A DNA stretch of 64,000 nucleotides, taken from DATEDA01 sp963789885. GTDB taxonomy: Bacteria > Pseudomonadota > Gammaproteobacteria > Burkholderiales > SG8-39. How positions within the stretch are numbered: position 1 is the first letter of the stretch; every line of letters begins with the position of its first letter. The stretch is taken from assembly GCA_963789885.1 (NCBI GenBank), contig CAWBNB010000047.1, forward strand, positions 1 through 64,000, in the 5' to 3' direction. Below are positions 1 through 8,202 of this stretch, piece after piece. The notes below the pieces were generated by a model, which saw nothing but the letters and a program-made list of their open reading frames with translations, did no database searches and was not told the origin of the DNA. The position numbers and the translations under genes are program-made.

Positions 1-379
1 TGGTGATCGCGGTCAGCGGCATCCCGATCACGGTGATGTCGTCGCGGAACTTCGCCTTCGGCAGCGGCTTCGTCGAATCGTAGAAGAGGTAGCCGCCGGG
101 CTCGATCTCGGCGACGTCCTTGTCCCACGTCTGAGGATTCATCGCCACCATCAGGTCGACGCCGCCGCGCCGGCCGAGATGACCCTGATCGGACACGCGC
201 ACCTCGTACCAGGTGGGCAGGCCCTGGATGTTCGACGGGAAGATGTTGCGCGGGCTCACCGGCACGCCCATGCGCATGACCGACTTCGCGAACAGCGTGT
301 TCGCCGACGCGGAGCCGGAGCCGTTGACGTTGGCGAACTTGACGACGAAATCGTTGATCGCCTCGATGGGTTTTGCCAT
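1..379 (-). CDS. korA: 2-oxoacid:acceptor oxidoreductase subunit alpha (partial)
   Basis: This is the N-terminal about 126 residues of a gene that runs off the left edge. The translation starts MAKPIEAINDFVVKF and carries the segment NGSGSASANTLFAKS, followed by GVPVSPRNIFPSNIQGLP and SDQGHLGRRGGVDLMVAMN. These are hallmarks of the gamma-type domain fused to the front of alpha subunits of 2-oxoglutarate/2-oxoacid:ferredoxin oxidoreductases. The enzyme oxidatively decarboxylates a 2-oxoacid to its acyl-CoA, reducing ferredoxin or a partner flavoprotein. It is the third gene of a minus-strand operon, 11 bases after the aldolase gene, with the GltD-like flavoprotein at the front as the likely electron acceptor. 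The substrate cannot be read from this fragment. Confidence 0.82.
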   Translation of the reverse strand, partial: MAKPIEAINDFVVKFANVNGSGSASANTLFAKSVMRMGVPVSPRNIFPSNIQGLPTWYEVRVSDQGHLGRRGGVDLMVAMNPQTWDKDVAEIEPGGYLFYDSTKPLPKAKFRDDITVIGMPLTAIT

Positions 380-390
380 GGAAGTCCGGT

Positions 391-1167
391 TCAGTTCCTG
401 TAGGACGGGTCTTTGTTGTCGATGATTCGTTCGAGCGCGGCGAACTCGAGCTCGCCGAAGCCCACGGCGCCGCGGACGGTGAGGAATTCGTCGCCCATGC
501 GCGCCGACGCCGCGCACACTTCGTCCGGCGGCAGGTGCAGCTTCGTGCCGCCCGCCTGCGCGGCGAGCTGGATCTGGCAGGCGCGCTCCAGGCGCCACAT
601 CAGGAGGAACGCCTCCTGCACCGTGCGGCCGACGGTCAGCAGGCCGTGGTTGCGGAGGATGAGCACCGGGTGCTGCCCGAGGCTCGCGACCAGCCGCTCG
701 CGCTCGCCGAGGTTCATCGCCGGCCCCTCGAACTCGTGGTAGCCGACCTTGCCGTAGAAGTTGTGCGAGTACATGTGCACCGGCAGGAGGCCGCAGTCCT
801 GCGCCGACACCGCCATGCCGGCGAGCGTGTGGGTGTGGAACACACACTGCGCGTCGTCGCGCGCCATGTGCACCGCGCCGTGGATCACGAAGCCGGCCTC
901 GTTCGCCTGGTAGGCGCTCGCCCCGACGTTCTTGCCGTCGGCGTCGATCTTCACGAGGTTCGACGCGGTGACCTCGTCGAAGCGCAGGCCGTAGGGATTG
1001 ATCAGGAAGTGGTGGTCCGGTCCGGGGACCCGCAGGCTGATGTGGGTGTAGATCAGCTCGGACCAGCCGAGGTGGTCGGCGATGCGGTAGGCGGCGGCGA
1101 GCCGGACGCGCAGTGCATGCTCCGCGCCGGCTTCGGGGGTGACTTCGACGGCGCGGGCGGCTTTCAC
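391..1167 (-). CDS. Class II aldolase/adducin family protein
   Basis: The 258-residue protein matches the class II aldolase/adducin fold. Metal-binding histidines are visible as HTHT (H111, H113) and in LRNHGLLTVG (H174), with an acidic residue in QANEAGFVIH (about E90) where family members keep their catalytic region. Family members are Zn-dependent aldolases, epimerases or decarboxylases of small phosphorylated or hydroxy-acid substrates. The residues here do not allow a substrate call. It lies 22 bases downstream of the flavoprotein gene and 11 bases upstream of the 2-oxoacid oxidoreductase alpha gene, so the three are probably co-transcribed. Confidence 0.85.
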   Translation of the reverse strand: MKAARAVEVTPEAGAEHALRVRLAAAYRIADHLGWSELIYTHISLRVPGPDHHFLINPYGLRFDEVTASNLVKIDADGKNVGASAYQANEAGFVIHGAVHMARDDAQCVFHTHTLAGMAVSAQDCGLLPVHMYSHNFYGKVGYHEFEGPAMNLGERERLVASLGQHPVLILRNHGLLTVGRTVQEAFLLMWRLERACQIQLAAQAGGTKLHLPPDEVCAASARMGDEFLTVRGAVGFGELEFAALERIIDNKDPSYRN

Positions 1168-1189
1168 GGGCGGGAGCTCCTCGGCGGGT

Positions 1190-3046
1190 TCACGCTGCCT
1201 TCAGCGTGCGCTTGCGCGGATCGCGGCAGGACGGGCCGGCGTGCGTCAGGTCGAGCAGGAACTTCTGCATGTCCCAGGCGCCGGTCGGGCAGCGCTCGGC
1301 GCACAGGCCGCAGTGCAGGCAGACGTCCTCGTCCTTCACCATCACGCGCGTCGTCTTCAGCGCCGCGGACACGTACAGGTCCTGGGTCGCGTTCGTCGCC
1401 GGCGCGCGCAGGCGCGTGCGCAGATCCGCCTCCTCGCCGTTCGGGACGAAGCTGATGCAGTCCATCGGGCAGATGTCGACGCAGGCGTCGCACTCGATGC
1501 AGAGCTTGTCGGTGAAGACCGTCTGCACGTCGCAGTTCAGGCAGCGCCGCGCTTCCTTGAACCCGGTCGCCGGGTCGAAGCCGAGCTCGACCTCGACCTT
1601 GATGTTCTTCAGCGTCTGGTTGACGTCGCGCCACGGCACCTTGAAGCGCGCGTCGAGCGTGACGTCGTTGTCGTAGCTCCACTCGTGGATGCCCATCTTC
1701 TGCGACATCAAGGTCACGCCGGGCGCCGGGCGCTTGCTCACGTCCTCGTCGTGGCAGTAGCGGTCGATCGAGATCGCGGCGTCGTGGCCGTGCGCCACCG
1801 CCCAGATGATGTTCTTCGGCCCGAGCGCCGAGTCGCCGCCGAAGAAGACGTTCGGCAGGCTCGACTGCAGCGTCACCGGGTCGAGCTTCGGCATGCCGTG
1901 CTTGTCGAACTCGAGCCCGCAGTCGCGCTCGATCCAGGGGAAGGAGTTCTCCTGTCCGACCGCGACCAGCACGTCGTCGCACTCGAAATGCTGCTCCGGC
2001 GCGTTGGTGGGGACGAGGGTGCGGCGGCCATTGGCGTCGTAGATCGCCTGCACCTTCTCGAAGGTCACCCCGGTCAATTTTCCGTTCGCGTGCGTGAACG
2101 CCTTCGGCACGAGGTAGTTGAGGATCGGGATGCCCTCGTGCATCGCGTCCTCCTTCTCCCACGGGCTCGCCTTCATCTCCTCGAACCCGGACCGCACGAT
2201 CACCTTCACGTCCTCGCCGCCGAGGCGCTTCGACGACCGGCAGCAGTCCATCGCGGTGTTGCCGCCGCCGAGGACGATCACGCGCTTGCCGATCTTCGTG
2301 GTGTGGCCGAACGAGACGCTCGAGAGCCAGTCGATGCCGATGTGGATGTTGGCCGCCGCTTCCTTGCGCCCGGGGATGTCGAGGTCGCGCCCGCGCGGCG
2401 CGCCGCAGCCGACGAAGATCGCGTCGTAGCCCTCGCCGAGGAGCTGCTTCATCGAGGAGACGTACGCGCCGCCGCGGAACTCGACGCCGAGGTCGAGCAC
2501 GTAGCCCACTTCCTCGTCGATGACCTCCTCGGGCAGGCGGAACTTCGGGATCTGGCTGCGGATCATCCCGCCGGCGCGGGCGTCGCCGTCGTACACGACG
2601 ACCTCGTAGCCGAGCGGGGCGAGATCGCGCGCGACGGTGAGCGACGCCGGGCCCGCGCCGACGCACGCGACGCGCTTCCCGAGCTTCTGCGCCGCGGGCT
2701 TCGGCAGTCGCGGGCGGATGTCTTCCTTGTAGTCGGCGGCGACGCGCTTCAGCCGGCAGATCGCGACCGGTTCCTTGGACTGCCCGTCCTCGACGCGGCT
2801 GCGCCGACAGGCGGGCTCGCACGGACGGTCGCAGGTGCGGCCGAGAATTCCAGGGAAGACGTTCGACCTCCAGTTGACCAGGTAGGCATCGCCGTAGCGG
2901 CCTGCCGCGATCATCCGGATGTATTCGGGGACCGGCGTGTGGGCGGGACACGCCCACTGACAATCGACGACCTTGTGAAAGTAATCGGGATTGCCGATAT
3001 CGGTTGGCTTCACTCCACCTCCAGGCAAGGCGCCCGCTTCTTGCAC
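1190..3046 (-). CDS. GltD-like FAD-dependent oxidoreductase with Fe-S domains
   Basis: This 618-residue flavoprotein resembles the glutamate synthase small subunit family. It has an N-terminal cysteine region for Fe-S clusters (CQWACPAHTP, then CDRPCEPACR at about residues 30-80) and an FAD dinucleotide fold (CVGAGPASLTVARDLA). A second NAD(P)H fold follows (IVLGGGNTAMDCCRSS). The C-terminal 120 residues form a two-cluster ferredoxin domain (CIECDACVDICPMDC and CLHCGLCAERCPTGAW). Such proteins transfer electrons between NAD(P)H and ferredoxin or a 2-oxoacid oxidoreductase, which fits the korA-type gene two places downstream. The start is a GTG. An in-frame stop lies only nine codons upstream, so the N-terminus is well bounded. 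Confidence 0.85.
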   Translation of the reverse strand: MQEAGALPGGGVKPTDIGNPDYFHKVVDCQWACPAHTPVPEYIRMIAAGRYGDAYLVNWRSNVFPGILGRTCDRPCEPACRRSRVEDGQSKEPVAICRLKRVAADYKEDIRPRLPKPAAQKLGKRVACVGAGPASLTVARDLAPLGYEVVVYDGDARAGGMIRSQIPKFRLPEEVIDEEVGYVLDLGVEFRGGAYVSSMKQLLGEGYDAIFVGCGAPRGRDLDIPGRKEAAANIHIGIDWLSSVSFGHTTKIGKRVIVLGGGNTAMDCCRSSKRLGGEDVKVIVRSGFEEMKASPWEKEDAMHEGIPILNYLVPKAFTHANGKLTGVTFEKVQAIYDANGRRTLVPTNAPEQHFECDDVLVAVGQENSFPWIERDCGLEFDKHGMPKLDPVTLQSSLPNVFFGGDSALGPKNIIWAVAHGHDAAISIDRYCHDEDVSKRPAPGVTLMSQKMGIHEWSYDNDVTLDARFKVPWRDVNQTLKNIKVEVELGFDPATGFKEARRCLNCDVQTVFTDKLCIECDACVDICPMDCISFVPNGEEADLRTRLRAPATNATQDLYVSAALKTTRVMVKDEDVCLHCGLCAERCPTGAWDMQKFLLDLTHAGPSCRDPRKRTLKAA

Positions 3047-3297
3047 CGCAACCCGGCTAGCTCCGGGTCACGACCGACGGGTCGCCATTCGCGGCCCGTA
3101 AGTCTACTCTGCGGGTGAACACAGGAAAAGCGCCTTGTATTCAATCGACTGGCGAAACGCACATTACGCGTCGGTCAGGCGCCCGTCGGTGATCCTGCGA
3201 CTAGCGTAAAACGCGCCGGGCGCCGCGCCGATGACGTCGCGGCGGCTACGATGCCCTTGCCGGCGAGCGGGATATTCGGGAACCTGAGCGGATGCCG
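3047..3297. other. Divergent intergenic region
   Basis: This gap separates the minus-strand oxidoreductase operon from the plus-strand membrane-protein genes. No convincing gene, hairpin or consensus promoter was seen, although promoters for both directions should lie here. Confidence 0.4.
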
Positions 3298-3485
3298 ATG
3301 ATCCGCTTGCGAAAATCCCGCGTCGGCGGCGCCTTCGCTGGCGCGTTCCTGGCGGTTGCCTGGCGCTCTTCGCCCTGCACGTCGCCTCGGTGAAGACGAA
3401 TCGGGCGGACTCGGGGGACCTCCTCTACTGCGTCAGCGGGGGCCTTGCGTTCAGCCGGCGACCGCGCCAGCCGGAGGCGAGATGA
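3298..3485 (+). pseudogene. Possible small membrane protein, frame-broken
   Basis: An ATG at 3298 opens a short frame with a basic N-terminus and hydrophobic stretch (MIRLRKSRVGGAFAGAFLAV). Near 3356 the reading must drop one frame to continue as CLALFALHVASVKTNRADSG and end at TGA 3483-3485. That stop overlaps the ATG of the next gene as ATGA, a coupling pattern seen repeatedly in this window. The product would be about 62 residues with one membrane segment. The hydrophobic run crossing the break and the coupled stop are the only support. No family is recognised. Confidence 0.35.
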
Positions 3486-4042
3486 ATCTGCTCGAGGACA
3501 TCGCCCGGATCAACGCCCAGCCCTGGAAGCCGAGTTCGACCGCCGGTCTGGCGATCGCGTCCGCCTTCACCGCCTACATCGTCTATTGCGCGTGGCTCGG
3601 CGACGGCTGGGTGCCGCTGGTCGATGATGCCAACTTCGCCGTTCACGAGGCCGGGCATCCGCTCGTGGGGATCTTCAGCGCGCGGCTGGCGGTCTACGGC
3701 GGCACGCTGGCCCAACTCCTGTTTCCCGCGGTCTGCATGCTCGAGTTCTGGCGCCGGCGCGAAACGCTGTCCTACGCGCTCTGCGGCATCTGGCTCGGTC
3801 AAAGCCTGCTGAGCGTCGCCCGCTACATGGCCGACGCGCGCGCGATGCGGCTGCCGCTTGCGGGGTTCGGCGAGCACAGCCTGCACGACTGGAACCTGAT
3901 CCTCTCGCGCTGGGCGCTGCTGCGGCAGGACGTGCCTATGGCGAACGGGCTGCGCGCGATCGCGTGGCTCGGCATCGCCGCGGCCCTCGGATTCGTCGCC
4001 TACCGGTGGTGGGAATCCCGCAACGCGGCGGCCGGGAGCTAG
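3482..4042 (+). CDS. Membrane protein with HEAGH zinc-protease-like motif
   Basis: The 186-residue protein has about four hydrophobic segments. After the first lies FAVHEAGHPLVGIF, an HExxH sequence inside a hydrophobic helix as in M50-type intramembrane zinc proteases. A third metal ligand is not obvious; candidates are the aspartates in MADARAMRLP and HDWNLIL. The ATG at 3482 is preceded by GGAGGCGAG, a good ribosome site. The frame is open further upstream, but that extension reads as unlikely protein. The stop overlaps the convergent CDF gene by four bases. It could be an inactive homologue, and no substrate is known. Confidence 0.6.
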   Translation: MNLLEDIARINAQPWKPSSTAGLAIASAFTAYIVYCAWLGDGWVPLVDDANFAVHEAGHPLVGIFSARLAVYGGTLAQLLFPAVCMLEFWRRRETLSYALCGIWLGQSLLSVARYMADARAMRLPLAGFGEHSLHDWNLILSRWALLRQDVPMANGLRAIAWLGIAAALGFVAYRWWESRNAAAGS

Positions 4043-4944
4043 CCCCGCTCGCGATCCAGCCGCTCGTCGCCGTACGACGCCGGGTCCTCGAGCGGCTCCA
4101 GATGGGTGAACACGGTCGCGCCCGGGACCGCGCCGCGGACCCGCGCCTCGATCTCCTCGACGATGTCGTGGCCGCGCTGGATGCTCCACGCGCCCGGCAC
4201 GAGCACGTGCATCGACACAAACGAGCGTCCGGCGGCCGCGCGGGTGCGCAGCGCATGGAACTCGATCCCCTGGGGGCGAAACGCGTCGAGCGCGGCCTCG
4301 ATCGCCCGCCGCTCGGTCTCGGGCAGCGCGCGGTCGAGCAGCCCGACCACCGAACGCCGGACGATCCCCACGCCGGTCCACACGATCTGCGCCGCGACCG
4401 CGAGCGCGATGACGGGGTCGAGCCACAGCCAGCCGGTCAGCACGACGAGCGCTACTGCGGCGACCACGCCGGCCGAAGTCCAGACGTCGGTCATCAAGTG
4501 CTGGGCGTCGGCTTCGAGCGCGATCGAGCGGTAGTCCCGGCCCGCGCGGGCAAGCACGCGTGCCGCCCCGAAGTTCACCGCGGAAGCGACCACCGAGATC
4601 GCAAGCCCGACGCCGACGTGCTCGAGCGGCCGCGGGGAGAGCAGGCGCTCGACTGCGGCCATCGCGATCAGCGCCGCGGCGACGAGGATCAGCGTGCCTT
4701 CGAAGCCGCTCGCGAAGTACTCGGCCTTCGAGTAGCCGTACGCGTACTCCTCGTCGGGCGGGCGCGCGGCGATGCCCAGCATCACGAGCGTCACCACCGC
4801 CGCTGCGAGGTTCACGAACGATTCGAGCGCGTCCGACAGGAGGCCTACCGAACCGGTGAGCCACCACGCCGCCGCCTTGAGCGCGATCGTCGCGACCGCG
4901 GCGGCGATCGAGAGCCAGGCGAAACGTAGGAGCGAGCCGCTCAT
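4039..4944 (-). CDS. Cation diffusion facilitator (CDF) transporter
   Basis: The 301-residue protein has the CDF layout: six membrane helices (about residues 7-210) and a cytoplasmic C-terminal domain ending ATVFTHLEPLEDPASYGDE. The helix-2 motif is LLSDALESFVNLAA and the helix-5 motif is HLMTDVWTSAGVV, the positions that carry the transport metal site. The helix-2 site offers D38 with S42 where many zinc transporters have two aspartates or His/Asp, so metal preference may differ from zinc. It should export divalent cations from the cytoplasm in exchange for protons. Its ATG overlaps the stop of a 28-codon minigene that repeats its own N-terminus. Confidence 0.87.
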   Translation of the reverse strand: MSGSLLRFAWLSIAAAVATIALKAAAWWLTGSVGLLSDALESFVNLAAAVVTLVMLGIAARPPDEEYAYGYSKAEYFASGFEGTLILVAAALIAMAAVERLLSPRPLEHVGVGLAISVVASAVNFGAARVLARAGRDYRSIALEADAQHLMTDVWTSAGVVAAVALVVLTGWLWLDPVIALAVAAQIVWTGVGIVRRSVVGLLDRALPETERRAIEAALDAFRPQGIEFHALRTRAAAGRSFVSMHVLVPGAWSIQRGHDIVEEIEARVRGAVPGATVFTHLEPLEDPASYGDERLDRERG

Positions 4945-5027
4945 CTTTTCAGCCCGCCGCGAGGGTGCGGACCGCGGCGGGCGGTCCTCCGGAACCAGGC
5001 GAAGCGTACGAGGGAGGTACGGCTCAT
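4941..5027 (-). other. 28-codon minigene copying the CDF N-terminus
   Basis: This short frame reads MSRTSLVRFAWFRRTARR and ends in GGLKR. Its first 10-11 codons match the start of the CDF gene just downstream (MSGSLLRFAWLSI) at both protein and DNA level. Its ATG overlaps the stop of the serine hydrolase gene (ATGA), and its stop overlaps the CDF start (ATGA). It may be a relic of a local tandem duplication that still serves as a translational relay between the two genes. Confidence 0.45.
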
Positions 5028-6667
5028 GGCGGGATCGCCGCGATGATACGGGCGACGAACGCTTCCTGATCCCAAGTATCTCCGGGCACGGAGTGGCCGA
5101 GCCGCACGATCACGAGCGCGCGCGACGGGACGACGGTGACGTACTGCCCGGCATGGCCGCCGGCGTGAAAGACGTCGCCGGGCAGCGCCACCGGCGCCGC
5201 GCCTGCCGGTCGCTTGAGCCGCAGCCACCAGTGCGCGCCGTACCGGCTGCCGGGCAGCGCCGGCGTCGCCGCCGCGCGCACCCATCCCGGCGGCAGGATG
5301 CGCTCGCCGTTCCACACGCCGTCGCCGAGGAAGAGCAGGCCGAGCCGCGCCCAATCGCGTGCGGTGGCGTACATGAACGAGGACCCGACCAACGTGCCCG
5401 CCGCATCGGGCTCGAGCACCGCGCTTGCCATCCCGACCGGCCCGAACAGCGCGCGGCGCGGGAACGCCGCGTACTCCGCGCCGAGGAGGCCGCGCATCGC
5501 GCGGGCGAGGATGTTGGTCGTCCCCGTCGCGTACTCCCAATGGGTGCCCGGCGGGTGCGCGAGCGGCTTCGCCGCGGCGAACGCACCGGTGTCGTTGCTC
5601 GCCCAGAGCATGACGTTCACGTCCGAGAGCGGGTCGTCGTAGCGCTCGCTGAACTCGAGTCCGCTCGACATCCGGAGGAGCTGATCGACGGTGATCGCGC
5701 CGCGCGGGTCCCCGGGCGAGCGCCACTCGGGAACCGGCGCGGGCGCGTCGAGCCGCCAGGCGCCGCGGCCGACGAGCACGCCGGCGAGCGCGCCGACGAC
5801 GCTCTTCGCCATCGACCAGCCGGGGAGCGGCATGTCGGGTCCGAACCCCGGCGCGTAGCGCTCGGCGACGATCCGCCCGCGATGGACGATCACGACCGCC
5901 CGCGTCCGCCGCGTCGGCGCCGGCCCGGGCTCGGCGAACGCTTCATCGAGCGCCCGCTCGAGGCGGGCGTCGGGCGGCGCCTGGTCGAGTGCCGGCGCCC
6001 GTGCCACCGGCGGCAGCTCCGGGGTCGCCGCTTTGAGCGCATCGACGCTCGTGCCGAGCACCAGCGTGCAGCCGATCCCGTTGCGGTACACCGCCCGCCG
6101 CGCGGCGAGCCCGAACATCGTCGCGGTCGCGACGCCTGCTGCACGATCGACCGCGACGCGAACGGGCGCGAGCGCGGGGTTCCGGTAGGCGGCGATGTCC
6201 TCGGCGACCACCGCTTCGGGCGCGCGGCCCGACACGAACACGCCCGAGCACACCGTCTTCGCGGCGAAGCCGGTCGCGACGTGCGCGACGCGCCAGGCGT
6301 ACCAGCCGCTCCACGCGAGCGCTACGAGCACGAACACCCAGATCCCGACGATCACAGCGGCGGCGACGCAGCTCCGCGGGCCCTTGCCGTCCAGCTCGGC
6401 GCGCGCCCGCTCGCGGGCTTCGGCCATCACTTGGGCCGGGATGAGCCGCAGGGCGAGCGCGATCCCGAGCGGGAGCAGGACGAGCTCGTCGAGGTAGCCG
6501 AGAACCGGGATGAAGTCGGGGATGAGGTCGATCGGCGACAGCGCGTACGCGGCGATCCCCGCAACGAGCAGGCGGGCGTACCAGGGCGTGCGCGGATCGC
6601 GGGCGGCGAGGTAGAGCGCGAGCGTCTCGGTCTTCAGCCGCCGCGCCCAGTCGCGCACCTTGCCCAT
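5024..6667 (-). CDS. DUF1232-serine hydrolase (beta-lactamase family) fusion
   Basis: The 547-residue protein joins two unrelated parts. Residues about 25-70 carry the DUF1232/YkvA signature YALSPIDLIPDFIPVLGYLD. A membrane segment follows at about 100-120. The rest is a class-C beta-lactamase/6-aminohexanoate-dimer-hydrolase-like serine hydrolase with GWSMAKS (S285, K288) as the SxxK nucleophile motif and YATGTTN as the likely tyrosine motif. The late segment HAGGHAGQYVTVVP also suits this family. The hydrolase domain would lie on the outer side of the membrane. The substrate is unknown; an amide or ester is likely. It is upstream of and coupled to the CDF gene through the minigene. Confidence 0.83.
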   Translation of the reverse strand: MGKVRDWARRLKTETLALYLAARDPRTPWYARLLVAGIAAYALSPIDLIPDFIPVLGYLDELVLLPLGIALALRLIPAQVMAEARERARAELDGKGPRSCVAAAVIVGIWVFVLVALAWSGWYAWRVAHVATGFAAKTVCSGVFVSGRAPEAVVAEDIAAYRNPALAPVRVAVDRAAGVATATMFGLAARRAVYRNGIGCTLVLGTSVDALKAATPELPPVARAPALDQAPPDARLERALDEAFAEPGPAPTRRTRAVVIVHRGRIVAERYAPGFGPDMPLPGWSMAKSVVGALAGVLVGRGAWRLDAPAPVPEWRSPGDPRGAITVDQLLRMSSGLEFSERYDDPLSDVNVMLWASNDTGAFAAAKPLAHPPGTHWEYATGTTNILARAMRGLLGAEYAAFPRRALFGPVGMASAVLEPDAAGTLVGSSFMYATARDWARLGLLFLGDGVWNGERILPPGWVRAAATPALPGSRYGAHWWLRLKRPAGAAPVALPGDVFHAGGHAGQYVTVVPSRALVIVRLGHSVPGDTWDQEAFVARIIAAIPP

Positions 6668-6735
6668 TGCGCGATCTTACAAGCAGACCTGGCAGCGATC
6701 GCGGGGTGGGGCGCGCACCGCGCCCCCGGCCGATG

Positions 6736-6741
6736 TAGAGT
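6736..6741 (+). promoter_or_regulatory. Candidate -10 box for the SnoaL-like gene
   Basis: TAGAGT followed by CGCAG lies 35 bases before the GTG start. It fits the TAnnnT-CGCG pattern seen before several genes here. No good -35 is visible. Confidence 0.3.
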
Positions 6742-6776
6742 CGCAGCCCGTTGCCTGTGGAGAAGGAGAGAACCCC

Positions 6777-7229
6777 GTGAACAGAGCAGCCCTCGCATCC
6801 GTTGCGGCCGTGATCGCGCTTGCCGTCGTGCCGGCGCATCGCGCCGACGCGCAACAGCTCGAAGCGAACAAACGCAACGTCGTGGAGTTCTACGAGCTTG
6901 CGCTCAACAAGAAGGACTTCGCCGCGGCGTCGAAGTACCTCGGGTCACGCTACATCCAGCACAATCCGCTCGCGGCCGACGGTCCCGAGGGGCTGAAGGG
7001 CTTCATCGAGTTCCTGCGCGCGAAGTTCCCCGAGTCGCGCAGCGAGGTCAAGCGAGTGTTCGCCGAAGGGGATTACGTGATCCTGCACGTGCACTCGGTC
7101 CGGGAGCCGGGCACGCGCGGGCGCGCGATCGTCGACATCTTCAGGCTGGAGAACGGCAAGGTCGTCGAGCACTGGGACGTCGTCCAGGACATCCCGGAAA
7201 AAGCGGTGAACCCGAACGGGATGTTCTGA
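6777..7229 (+). CDS. Secreted SnoaL-like/NTF2-family protein
   Basis: The 150-residue product has a signal peptide (VNRAALASVAAVIALAVVPA, cleavage near ADA-QQ). A SnoaL-like domain of the predicted aldol-condensation family follows, with FYELALNKKDFAAASKYL, YIQHNPLAADG and VEHWDVVQDIPE. The GTG at 6777 is chosen because GAGAAGGAGAG precedes it and the signal peptide begins there; the longer open frame has no such features. Members are small alpha+beta-barrel proteins, mostly uncharacterised. The histidines in QHNP and EHWD are conserved in the family. It sits alone between the divergent serine hydrolase and a convergent gene. Confidence 0.8.
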   Translation: MNRAALASVAAVIALAVVPAHRADAQQLEANKRNVVEFYELALNKKDFAAASKYLGSRYIQHNPLAADGPEGLKGFIEFLRAKFPESRSEVKRVFAEGDYVILHVHSVREPGTRGRAIVDIFRLENGKVVEHWDVVQDIPEKAVNPNGMF

Positions 7230-7241
7230 GCGCGCGGGCAC

Positions 7242-8015
7242 TCAAGCGATGCTGCCCGGCTGCGTCTCCATCCACCGCGTCACGCCGGGCGCGGCGGCCT
7301 GGCGGCGGAAGCCGTTGGCAAAGCACATCCCGAGCGCGACGAGGTGCTCGATCTCGCGGATGCCGGTCCAGGGCGCGTCGACGTCGATCCGCAGCCCCTG
7401 CCAGTCGATCCAGACCGAGATCACGTCCTCGGGTTGCGGCGTCACGCGGCCCCAGTCGAGGAGCAGCGACTCGAGCTTCTCGTCCACGAGCGCGCGGCCG
7501 AGCCGGTGGTTGCGGGCGAGCACGACGTAGCGCTCGCGGAAGGTGCGGCTGCCGACCTCCGCCGGGGGCGTGCGCTCCACGAACTCCGCGCGCGCCTGCG
7601 CGAGCGCGATCTCGCGCGGGCTGAGGATGAGGCTCGAGAGCTTCTCGATGACCGGCTCGACCAGGGCCTTGCCGCGGTCGTAGCGTTCCTTGCCGATCAG
7701 TCGGAGCTCGGTCGCCGAGCCCTGCACGCTGCGCGTGGCCCAGGTCAGGGTCGGGCGGGCCTCGGGGCGGGCGGGGTCCTCGCGGTAGCGCACCTTCCAC
7801 TTCACGCCGGCGCTTTCGCCGCGGACCGTGAAGACGGTGTCGCCGACCGCCGTTTCGTCGTACTGCCAGCCGAGCTCCTTCGTCCGCCGCGCGCGGGCGC
7901 GCGGGTCGTCGCTCGGCCCGCCGTTCCGGCGGAGGAACCAAACCGCGGCCGGCGCAATCGCGGCGATCGCGCCGAGCGCTGCGGCGGCGAGGAGCGTGGG
8001 CGAGCCGGCATCCAT
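7242..8015 (-). CDS. Hypothetical membrane-anchored protein
   Basis: The 257-residue protein begins MDAGSPTLLAAAALGAIAAI, one N-terminal membrane segment, followed by RRNGG and a soluble domain. The soluble part includes KELGWQYDETAVGDTVFTV and a C-terminal region with VISVWIDWQGLRIDVDAPW. I do not recognise a named family. The ATG at 8015 is preferred over a longer frame because the upstream translation is arginine-rich shadow sequence. It is downstream of the sigma/anti-sigma pair in the same direction, but the 187-base gap makes operon membership uncertain. Confidence 0.6.
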   Translation of the reverse strand: MDAGSPTLLAAAALGAIAAIAPAAVWFLRRNGGPSDDPRARARRTKELGWQYDETAVGDTVFTVRGESAGVKWKVRYREDPARPEARPTLTWATRSVQGSATELRLIGKERYDRGKALVEPVIEKLSSLILSPREIALAQARAEFVERTPPAEVGSRTFRERYVVLARNHRLGRALVDEKLESLLLDWGRVTPQPEDVISVWIDWQGLRIDVDAPWTGIREIEHLVALGMCFANGFRRQAAAPGVTRWMETQPGSIA

Positions 8016-8202
8016 GGTCGTTCCCGGTGTCGCGCCGCCGACGGTGCGGCGGCAGATGGACGAAATGCTAATGGCATAGAGGGAGCGCGGCGCGGCACTC
8101 GTACCGCTTTCCCCGCGGCGCCGGGACGTGCGGCGCCGCCGGGCCGACAAACGGCACAAAAGAATGATGGCAAGACGACAGCGCGAGGCGGCGGACCGCG
8201 CG

